Shown here piece by piece: positions 6,117 through 11,205 of a stretch of DNA of 11,205 nt. The first letter of the stretch is position 1, and each line of letters begins with the position of its first letter. The notes beneath the pieces were generated by a model. That model was not told the origin of the DNA, made no database searches, and was given only the letters and a program-made list of their open reading frames with translations. This stretch comes from Pseudomonadota bacterium (GTDB lineage Bacteria > Pseudomonadota > Alphaproteobacteria > Rhizobiales > Xanthobacteraceae), in NCBI GenBank assembly GCA_021779635.1, contig JAJYAH010000160.1:1-11205 (forward strand). Direction: 5' to 3'. The position numbers and the translations under genes are program-made.

Positions 6117-6986
6117 ATGCCGCCCGTCTTCCGTTTTGCGCCGAGCCCGAACGGTTATCTGCATCTCGGCCACGCCTATTCGGCGTTGCTGAATTTCGAT
6201 CTGGCGCGGCAGGCCGGCGGCAGATTCCTGCTGCGCATCGAGGACATCGACCCGACCCGCTGCAAGCCGGAATTCGAGACCGCGATCTACGAGGATCTCG
6301 GCTGGCTCGGGATCGCGTGGGAGGAGCCCGTGCGGCGGCAATCCCGGCATCTTGCCGACTACCGCGACGCCGTCGAAAAGCTTTCGGCCCGCGGTCTGCT
6401 GTATCCGAGTTTCGAAAGCCGCGCCGAGATTGCCAGACTGGTCGAGCAGCGCGAGGCGAGCGGCCGATGGCCGCGCGACCCGGACGGCGCACCGCTCTAT
6501 CCCGGTGTCGCGAAGCAGCTTTCCGACGACCAGCGCGCGCAACTGCTTCAATCGGGTGCACCCTTTGCGCTGCGGCTTGACATGGCGGCGGCGTGCGCGA
6601 CCGCGGGCGATCTCGTCTGGATCGAACGCGGCGAGGGTCCGGCAGGCGAGACCGGCACGGTCGCCGCCCGGCCCGAGGCCTGGGGCGACGTTATTCTCGC
6701 CCGCCGGGAGACGCCGACCAGTTACCACCTCTCGGTGGCGATCGACGACGCCCTGCAAGGCGTGACCGAGGTGGTGCGCGGCGGCGACCTGTTCTGGTCG
6801 ACCAGCGTGCATCGGCTGCTGCAAGTGCTGCTCGGCCTGCCGCAGCCGGCCTACCGCCACCATCGGCTGGTTCTCGACAGCGCCGGGCAAAAGCTCTCGA
6901 AATCGACCAGCGCCACCGCTTTGCGCGAGCTCCGCGCCGGCGGAGCGACCGCGGCGGACATTCGCCGGCTGGTCGGCCTCGGTTGA
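6117..6986 (+). CDS. gluQ: Glutamyl-Q tRNA(Asp) synthetase
   Basis: A 289-residue paralogue of the glutamyl-tRNA synthetase catalytic core, lacking the anticodon-binding domain; the length fits GluQ. It activates glutamate with ATP and attaches it to the queuosine at the wobble position of tRNA(Asp). The class I signature PSPNGYLHLGHA is at residues 9-20 (HLGH as the HIGH motif) and QKLSKST at 258-264 is the KMSKS loop. Family-typical stretches are RIEDIDPTR (40-48), SYHLSVAIDD (202-211) and VVRGGDLFWST (219-229). The zinc site of Escherichia coli GluQ uses cysteines after the (L)Y motif; here the region reads LLYPSFESRAEI (95-105) with no cysteine, so zinc binding is probably lost. The Shine-Dalgarno is weak (GAAAGAGA just upstream). 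The enzyme is cytosolic. It is divergent from the glycosylase gene. Confidence 0.92.
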   Translation: MPPVFRFAPSPNGYLHLGHAYSALLNFDLARQAGGRFLLRIEDIDPTRCKPEFETAIYEDLGWLGIAWEEPVRRQSRHLADYRDAVEKLSARGLLYPSFESRAEIARLVEQREASGRWPRDPDGAPLYPGVAKQLSDDQRAQLLQSGAPFALRLDMAAACATAGDLVWIERGEGPAGETGTVAARPEAWGDVILARRETPTSYHLSVAIDDALQGVTEVVRGGDLFWSTSVHRLLQVLLGLPQPAYRHHRLVLDSAGQKLSKSTSATALRELRAGGATAADIRRLVGLG

Positions 6987-7091
6987 TCGCGGTCCGGCCT
7001 GCCGAGGGCAGATCGCAGGTGGAAAAATCTGCTTCGGCGTGACTCTGCAAGCCCGGCCGTGTCATGGTAGGGGGCCGGGGTCGGGGGAATC

Positions 7092-8345
7092 ATGGCGCCG
7101 AAATCGCGCTCACAGCGCATCAAACGGCCGCCGAAAAGGCGGCCGACAAAAAAGCGCGGCCTTGGCGTTGCCGCCGGCAAGGCGCGCAAGCGCGCGGCCG
7201 TCGCTGCCGGGCCTAGCATCGTCGAGTCGGCCCTGGCCGCGTTCGCGCACGAGGTCCGCACCCCGCTCACCGGGATTCTCGCGATCAGCGATCTCCTGGC
7301 GACGTCCGATCTCGACGAGCGCGAGCGGCGCTGGGTCGATACCATCAAGGCGGGCGCCGAACATCTCGCCAGCCTCGCGACCTTGTTCGTCGACGCCGCG
7401 CGAAGCGGCAATGCCGGAGTCGGTGTCCGGCAGGATCTGTTCGATCTGCGGGCGCTGGCGCGCAGTGTCGGGGATTCGCTGGCCGGCAGGGCGGCGGCGA
7501 AGGGTTTGGGATCCTCGGTCGATATTTCGGAAAAGCTTCCGGCGCTGGTGGTCGGCGATCCGGTCCGGCTGCGCGCCGCGCTGGAAAACCTGATCGACAA
7601 TGCGGTGAAGTTCACCGAGCAGGGTGGCGTCGTGCTGGCGGTGTCGGCGACGCGCGGCGCGAAGGGCAAGATCGGCGTCGCCTTCGTGGTTTCCGACAGC
7701 GGCATCGGTCTCACGCTCAAGGAGATCAAACGCCTGTTTCGCCCGTTCTCGCAGGCCAATGTCAGCATTGCGTCGCGCTTTGGCGGCGCGGGACTGGGAT
7801 TATCGTCGGTCAAACAGCTCGCACGCGCGATGGGCGGCGATATTGTCATTGCGCAACGGGGCGGCGGCGGGACCACATTCACGCTGACGGTCACGTTGGC
7901 CCGTGCCAAGGCCGCGAACGCTGCGGGCCCGGGCGCGGATGCCGATCTGCTGTCCGATCCGACTCCGCCGCTCCGCGTTCTCAGCGTCGAGGACAATCCG
8001 TTCGGCCGCGTGGTGCTCAACGCGATCCTCACCGAACTCGGTCACCAAGCGGAATTCATCGGGCGGGGGGAGGCCGCGACCGAGCGGATCGCGCGGGGCG
8101 ACTTTGACGCGGTGCTGATGGATATGGTGCTGCCGGGCATTACCGGCATCGAGGCGATAAGGCGCATTCGCAGCCTGAGTTCGCCGCTCGGCCGCATCGC
8201 GATCATCGGCGTGTCGGGCCGCGGCGATGACGAAGCGGCGTCGCGCGCGGCCGGCGCGGACGCCTTCCTGGTCAAGCCTGTGAGTCCAAGGGCTTTAGCG
8301 ATTGCGCTGCTTGAAGCGAGACGCCGTGCGGCAGCCGCGACTTGA
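7092..8345 (+). CDS. Cytosolic hybrid histidine kinase (HisKA, HATPase_c, REC)
   Basis: A 417-residue two-component protein with no sensor or transmembrane segment. Residues 1-40 are very basic (RSQRIKRPPKRRPTKKRG). The dimerisation/phosphoacceptor helix holds H53 in FAHEVRTPLTGI. The ATPase domain shows an N-box ENLIDNAVKF (165-174), D202 in DSGIGLTL, an F-box RLFRPFSQ (214-221), and the G2 box GGAGLGL (231-237). A receiver domain follows from about residue 294, with the acidic pair E300/D301, phosphoacceptor D344 (VLMDMVLPG), S375 in the switch position, and K395 in LVKPVSP. All catalytic residues for autophosphorylation and internal phosphotransfer are present. There is no Hpt or DNA-binding domain, so an external partner is expected. 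GGGGGAA precedes the ATG. Its 3' end overlaps the convergent yihY-like gene by 74 bp. The input signal is unknown. Confidence 0.9.
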   Translation: MAPKSRSQRIKRPPKRRPTKKRGLGVAAGKARKRAAVAAGPSIVESALAAFAHEVRTPLTGILAISDLLATSDLDERERRWVDTIKAGAEHLASLATLFVDAARSGNAGVGVRQDLFDLRALARSVGDSLAGRAAAKGLGSSVDISEKLPALVVGDPVRLRAALENLIDNAVKFTEQGGVVLAVSATRGAKGKIGVAFVVSDSGIGLTLKEIKRLFRPFSQANVSIASRFGGAGLGLSSVKQLARAMGGDIVIAQRGGGGTTFTLTVTLARAKAANAAGPGADADLLSDPTPPLRVLSVEDNPFGRVVLNAILTELGHQAEFIGRGEAATERIARGDFDAVLMDMVLPGITGIEAIRRIRSLSSPLGRIAIIGVSGRGDDEAASRAAGADAFLVKPVSPRALAIALLEARRRAAAAT

Positions 8346-9165
8346 TGATCGCCGCGTTCAATTCGCCGCCATACACGAAGATCGCGGCGATGAAATACAG
8401 GAACACCAGCGCGATGATCACCGAGGCAAGGCCGGCATACATCGTGACGTAATTGTTGGCGAAGCGGGCCAGATACTGTCCGAACACGATGCCCGACACC
8501 AGCGACGCCACCAGGGTGAAGATGATGCCCGGCAGGATCTGCACAAAGCTGCGGCGGCCGGCTGGAAGCCACGCGTGCAGGATGAACAGGGCGACGATCA
8601 GGGCCGCAATGGTGATGCCGTAGCGCGAAACATTGAGAAATTGTTCGTTGGATTCCACAACAAGCGGAATGTGCCGCCGCACCGCCTCGATGATCAGGGG
8701 ACCCAGCACGATCAGGAACGCCATCGCCAGCGAGGTGATGGCGGCGATCAGCGTGTAGCCGATCGATTCCAGCCGCAGCCAGTACCAGCGCCGCTGCTCG
8801 ATCATCGAATAGGCGCGGTTTAGCGCAACGCGCAGGGCTTCAACGCCGTTGGAGGCGAAATACACCGCGAGCACCGCGCCGATGGTCAGGATGTCGCCGC
8901 GGCTGGTCGTCATGACGTCGTGGATCTGGCCGGACAACGAATCGGCGACCTGCTTCGGCCAGATCTGCAGCAGCAATCCCGCGGCCTGGTCGGCGAGTTC
9001 CTTTGAGCCGAAAAAGCCGGCCAGCGAGGTCAGCACGATCAGAAACGGAAACAGCGCCATCAAGGTCGAGAGTGCAATATGACTGGCGATCGCCCAGCCA
9101 TCATCGGCGAGAAACGTGTAGAACGCATCCATGCCGACAACGAAGACGTAGCGGAGCTGCCTCAC
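8272..9165 (-). CDS. YihY/virulence factor BrkB family inner-membrane protein
   Basis: A 297-residue polytopic membrane protein, close to the usual length of the family (E. coli YihY is about 290). Hydrophobic segments suggest about six membrane helices: near 25-52 (IASHIALSTLMALFPFLIVL), 91-110, 133-160, 182-206, 211-237 and 240-262. Family-typical residues include DGWAIASHIALS, YFASNGVEALRVALNRAY and the terminal VYGGELNAAI. The family was once called RNase BN, which proved wrong, and its molecular function is unsettled. I chose GTG 9165 because AAGGTG (minus strand, 9170-9175) lies at a suitable distance; an ATG at 9132 lacks an RBS. The last 24 codons overlap the kinase gene tail-to-tail on opposite strands. 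Confidence 0.9.
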   Translation of the reverse strand: MRQLRYVFVVGMDAFYTFLADDGWAIASHIALSTLMALFPFLIVLTSLAGFFGSKELADQAAGLLLQIWPKQVADSLSGQIHDVMTTSRGDILTIGAVLAVYFASNGVEALRVALNRAYSMIEQRRWYWLRLESIGYTLIAAITSLAMAFLIVLGPLIIEAVRRHIPLVVESNEQFLNVSRYGITIAALIVALFILHAWLPAGRRSFVQILPGIIFTLVASLVSGIVFGQYLARFANNYVTMYAGLASVIIALVFLYFIAAIFVYGGELNAAIIKSRLPHGVSLQAAQSLKPLDSQA

Positions 9166-9310
9166 ATTTCACCTTGACCTGGCAGAAGACGGTTCCATCG
9201 GCGAGCCAGGCTACCATCTGATATTATTGGATAAAAAGCCAGATCGATGAGAGCACGAAGTTGCCATGTGCGCGATGGCGCGGGAGCAGGTCTGGTGTTA
9301 TGTACCGCCG

Positions 9311-9505
9311 ATGGCTTCATTCCTGAGCATGATCATACTTCCCCTTGCAGTTGGCGCCGTGGCGTTCGTGCTGCTGCTGGGTCTCATCAACATGATGCGC
9401 GGCGGATCGCCGAACCGGTCGCAGAAATTGATGCAATGGCGGGTGCTGCTGCAATTTGTCGCCATCGTCATCACGATGCTCGCGGTCTGGGCGATGGGGC
9501 ATTAG
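9311..9505 (+). CDS. HIG1-domain-like twin-transmembrane protein
   Basis: A 64-residue protein with two hydrophobic helices (about 5-27 and 46-62) joined by a polar loop GGSPNRSQKLMQWR. It matches the HIG1 (hypoxia-induced gene 1) family of small inner-membrane proteins, often called twin-transmembrane proteins in Bradyrhizobium. The family motif QxxxRxRxxxQ appears as QKLMQWRVLLQ, with Gln in place of the first Arg/His. Eukaryotic and some bacterial relatives associate with cytochrome oxidase; whether this one does is unknown. The start is uncertain: ATG 9311 fits family size, but ATGs at 9266 and 9275 are also in frame, and none has a strong Shine-Dalgarno. The gene ends 18 bp before the adenosyltransferase gene, so they are probably co-transcribed. 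Confidence 0.8.
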   Translation: MASFLSMIILPLAVGAVAFVLLLGLINMMRGGSPNRSQKLMQWRVLLQFVAIVITMLAVWAMGH

Positions 9506-9523
9506 GAAGATCTGGAGCTATCG

Positions 9524-10096
9524 ATGGTCATCCTCAATCGTATCTACACGCGAACCGGCGATGACGGCACCACAGCGCTCGGCAGCGGCGAGCGTCGCCC
9601 GAAATACGATCTGCGCATCGGCGCCTATGGAACCGTCGATGAAACCAACGCCGCCATTGGCATCGTGCGGCTGCACCTCGGCGATGCGCGCGATCTCGAT
9701 GCCATGCTGGGCCGGATCCAGAACGATCTGTTCGACCTTGGCGCCGATCTTGCGGTGCCGCAGCGCGAGGGGAAGGTGGAACGCCTGAGGATGCTGTCGA
9801 GCCAGGTCGAACGTCTTGAACATGACATCGACACGCTGAATGCGCGGCTGGCGCCGCTGACCTCGTTTGTGCTGCCCGGAGGCACTCCGGCGGCGGCCTA
9901 CCTGCATCTGGCGCGCACCATATGCCGCCGGGCGGAACGGATGATGGTGGAACTCGCCGCCAAGCCCGATGAGCCGGTCAGCGATGCCGCGATCCACTAT
10001 ATGAACCGCCTGTCGGACTTTTTGTTTGTCGCCAGCCGTTCCGTGAACGATAACGGCGCCGGGGACGTGCTGTGGGTGCCCGGCCAGAACCGCTAG
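9524..10096 (+). CDS. PduO-type cob(I)alamin adenosyltransferase
   Basis: A 190-residue trimeric cytosolic enzyme that transfers the adenosyl group of ATP to reduced cobalamin or cobyrinic acid diamide, giving coenzyme B12. The N-terminal ATP-binding motif RIYTRTGDDGTTALGSGERR is at 6-25. GTVDETNAAIG (36-46), DLGADLAVP (71-79), LPGGTPAAAYLHLARTICRR (117-136) and YMNRLSDFLFVASR (159-172) are all characteristic of the PduO family, distinct from the CobA/CobO type. Length is normal. GGAG at 9514-9517 sits six bases before the ATG. Its place between the HIG1-like gene and etfBA matches the arrangement I recall from Bradyrhizobium and Rhodopseudomonas genomes. The cofactor would serve B12-dependent enzymes such as methylmalonyl-CoA mutase. 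No cobalamin riboswitch is visible upstream. Confidence 0.92.
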   Translation: MVILNRIYTRTGDDGTTALGSGERRPKYDLRIGAYGTVDETNAAIGIVRLHLGDARDLDAMLGRIQNDLFDLGADLAVPQREGKVERLRMLSSQVERLEHDIDTLNARLAPLTSFVLPGGTPAAAYLHLARTICRRAERMMVELAAKPDEPVSDAAIHYMNRLSDFLFVASRSVNDNGAGDVLWVPGQNR

Positions 10097-10103
10097 AGGC
10101 GCA

Positions 10104-10122
10104 GGCAGGGGTGCCGATTTTT
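10104..10122 (+). terminator. Weak hairpin plus T-run after the adenosyltransferase gene
   Basis: GGCA (10104-10107) can pair with TGCC (10112-10115) around a GGGG loop, and GATTTTT follows (10116-10122). It lies eight bases after the TAG stop. The stem is only 4 bp, so it would terminate poorly on its own. Support comes from its position right after the gene and just before a promoter-like sequence. Confidence 0.25.
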
Positions 10123-10134
10123 GCCGTTCGCGCG

Positions 10135-10163
10135 TTGACCGGGGTTGGCGAGACCTTTAGGTT
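10135..10163 (+). promoter_or_regulatory. Candidate sigma-70-type promoter for etfBA
   Basis: TTGACC (10135-10140) is a good -35 box, and TAGGTT (10158-10163) sits 17 bp downstream as a moderate -10 box. Transcription would start near 10170, leaving a leader of about 40 nt. The 115-bp gap between the adenosyltransferase stop and etfB is the only sizeable gap in this part of the plus-strand cluster. No operator repeat was seen. Match by eye only. Confidence 0.35.
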
Positions 10164-10211
10164 CCGCGCCCAAGCTGATCAAACCTGATAAATTCAAGCG
10201 AAAGAGGGTCG

Positions 10212-10961
10212 ATGAAGGTTCTGGTTCCGGTAAAGCGGGTGGTCGATTACAACGTCAAGGTCCGGGTCAAGAGCGACGGATCGGGCGTTGAACTGTCCAA
10301 CGTCAAGATGTCGATGAATCCGTTCGACGAAATCGCCGTCGAGGAGGCCCTGCGCCTGCGAGAGGCCGGCAAGGCAACCGAGGTCGTGGTGGTGTCGATC
10401 GGCCCCGCGCAGGCGGCGGAAACCATCCGGACCGGCCTTGCCATGGGCGCGGACCGCGGCATCCTGGTCAAGGCCGAAGGCAATGTCGAGCCGCTCGCGG
10501 TGGCGAAGATCCTCAAGGCGATCGTCGACGAGGAGAAGCCCGGCCTCGTCATTCTCGGCAAGCAGGCGATCGACGACGACTCGAACCAGACCGGCCAGAT
10601 GCTGGCCGCGCTGCTCGGATGGTCGCAGGCGACGTTTGCTTCCAAGCTCGAAGTCGACGGTTCCGATTTCAAGGTGACGCGCGAAGTCGACGGCGGCCTG
10701 CAGACGGTCAAGTTGAAGGGCCCGGCGATCGTAACGACGGACCTGCGCTTGAATGAGCCGCGCTATGCCAGCCTGCCCAACATCATGAAGGCGAAGAAGA
10801 AGCCGATCGCCGACAAGGGCGCATCCGACTACGGCGTCGATCTCGCGCCCCATCTCGAGATCCTCAAGACATCCGAACCGCCGGGCCGCAAGGGAGGCGT
10901 CAAGGTCAAGGACGTCGCTGAACTGGTATCGAAACTCAAGAATGAAGCCGGGGTTCTCTAG
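10212..10961 (+). CDS. etfB: Electron transfer flavoprotein subunit beta
   Basis: A 249-residue cytosolic subunit that, with EtfA, binds FAD and AMP and carries electrons from acyl-CoA and other dehydrogenases to ETF-ubiquinone oxidoreductase. [20 protein letters not shown] opens the protein. [14 protein letters not shown] is at 36-49. The AMP-binding region [14 protein letters not shown] is at 116-129. The ETF-beta signature [20 protein letters not shown] spans 155-174. The dehydrogenase-recognition loop [14 protein letters not shown] at 184-197 includes L188, equivalent to the human anchor leucine 195. Length is standard for non-bifurcating ETF. AGAGGG at 10203-10208 sits three bases before the ATG, slightly close. 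The TAG stop abuts the etfA ATG with no gap, so the two subunits are translationally coupled in an operon. Confidence 0.97.
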   Translation: MKVLVPVKRVVDYNVKVRVKSDGSGVELSNVKMSMNPFDEIAVEEALRLREAGKATEVVVVSIGPAQAAETIRTGLAMGADRGILVKAEGNVEPLAVAKILKAIVDEEKPGLVILGKQAIDDDSNQTGQMLAALLGWSQATFASKLEVDGSDFKVTREVDGGLQTVKLKGPAIVTTDLRLNEPRYASLPNIMKAKKKPIADKGASDYGVDLAPHLEILKTSEPPGRKGGVKVKDVAELVSKLKNEAGVL

Positions 10962-11205
10962 ATGGCCACGCTGTTGATTGCCGAACATGACAATGCGTCG
11001 GTCAAGGATTCCACCAACAAGGCGCTGACCGCCGCCACCGCGCTCGGCGGCGAGGTGGATGTGCTGGTCGCCGGCGAAAACGCCAAGGCTGCGGCGGACG
11101 CCGCGGCCAAGCTCGCCGGCGTCAGGAAGGTGCTACTGGCGGACAATGCCGCCTATGCCCACGATCTCGCCGAGCCGCTGGCCGCGCTGATCGTGGCGCT
11201 GGCTC
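10962..11205 (+). CDS. etfA: Electron transfer flavoprotein subunit alpha, N-terminal part (cut by window edge)
   Basis: The first 81 codons of EtfA run off the right edge in an open frame. The sequence starts MATLLIAEHDNASVKDSTNK, continues ALTAATALGGEVDVLVAGEN, and reaches LAGVRKVLLADNAAYAHDLAEPLA. This is the non-FAD-binding alpha domain I, whose VDVLVAGENAKAAADAAAKL segment is typical. The FAD-binding C-terminal domain lies outside the window. The ATG follows the etfB stop codon directly (TAGATG), so stop and start are adjacent without overlap; no clear Shine-Dalgarno is needed if ribosomes reinitiate. Confidence 0.95.
   Translation, partial: MATLLIAEHDNASVKDSTNKALTAATALGGEVDVLVAGENAKAAADAAAKLAGVRKVLLADNAAYAHDLAEPLAALIVALA

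Noticed and set aside
5489..6580. 363-codon plus-strand ORF spanning the glycosylase and the gluQ start
   Set aside because: It crosses two well-supported genes, is Arg/Ala-rich and has no domain.
6999..7011. Hairpin CTGCC-GAG-GGCAG after gluQ as a terminator
   Set aside because: A 5-bp stem with a 3-nt loop and no T-run on the plus strand; such hairpins are frequent by chance at this GC content.
6851..8032. 393-codon minus-strand ORF opposite gluQ and the kinase gene
   Set aside because: Ser/Arg/Ala/Pro-rich composition typical of antisense reading; the kinase motifs on plus are unambiguous.
9166..9310. Cobalamin riboswitch or divergent promoter before the HIG1-like/adenosyltransferase genes
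   Set aside because: No B12-box-like element was seen. TTGACC at 9174 has no -10 at proper spacing, and A/T-rich TATTAT near 9223 has no good -35.

Overview
The window is high-GC chromosomal DNA that looks like the Bradyrhizobium/Rhodopseudomonas group (Nitrobacteraceae, Alphaproteobacteria). The basis is G/C-rich third codon positions, protein families typical of that group, the order twin-TM/HIG1-like gene, PduO-type adenosyltransferase, etfB, etfA, and a degenerate intergenic repeat of a kind I recall from Bradyrhizobium. Species cannot be assigned by reading alone.

Layout. Positions 136-657 (+) encode an exported DUF2380/DUF3280-like protein. Positions 658-1278 hold no large gene. They contain a minus-strand scrap resembling the C-terminus of a flavin monooxygenase, an SD/anti-SD structure, and two tiny plus-strand ORFs for single-helix membrane peptides. 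Positions 1279-6079 (-) hold four co-directional genes. In transcription order they are an AlkA-type DNA glycosylase, a DUF2855 protein coupled to it with 3 nt between stop and start, a SnoaL-flavin monooxygenase fusion, and an NHL-propeller lyase-like protein. Divergent from the glycosylase, 37 bp away, is gluQ (6117-6986, +), followed by a soluble hybrid histidine kinase (7092-8345, +). The 3' end of the kinase gene overlaps the convergent YihY/BrkB membrane-protein gene (8272-9165, -) by 74 bp. From 9311 to the right edge, all on plus, come a HIG1-like two-helix protein, a cob(I)alamin adenosyltransferase, etfB, and the first 81 codons of etfA.

Functional links. EtfB and EtfA form the electron-transfer flavoprotein, which passes electrons from acyl-CoA and related dehydrogenases to ETF-ubiquinone oxidoreductase. 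The adenosyltransferase makes coenzyme B12, needed for example by methylmalonyl-CoA mutase, so this end fits fatty-acid/propionate metabolism and respiration. The monooxygenase, DUF2855 and NHL genes may serve one oxidative pathway, but no substrate can be read from the sequence. Glycosylase and GluQ are housekeeping DNA-repair and tRNA-modification enzymes.

I found no tRNA, rRNA, CRISPR array, intact insertion sequence or phage gene. No stretch over about 300 bases lacks both a gene and a described element. The short gaps 1208-1278, 6987-7091 and 9166-9310 show nothing I can support. I see no convincing undescribed multi-gene system. The most unusual items are the monooxygenase remnant, the SD/anti-SD arrangement before the first small peptide, and the gene overlap that runs through a receiver-domain active-site lysine codon.
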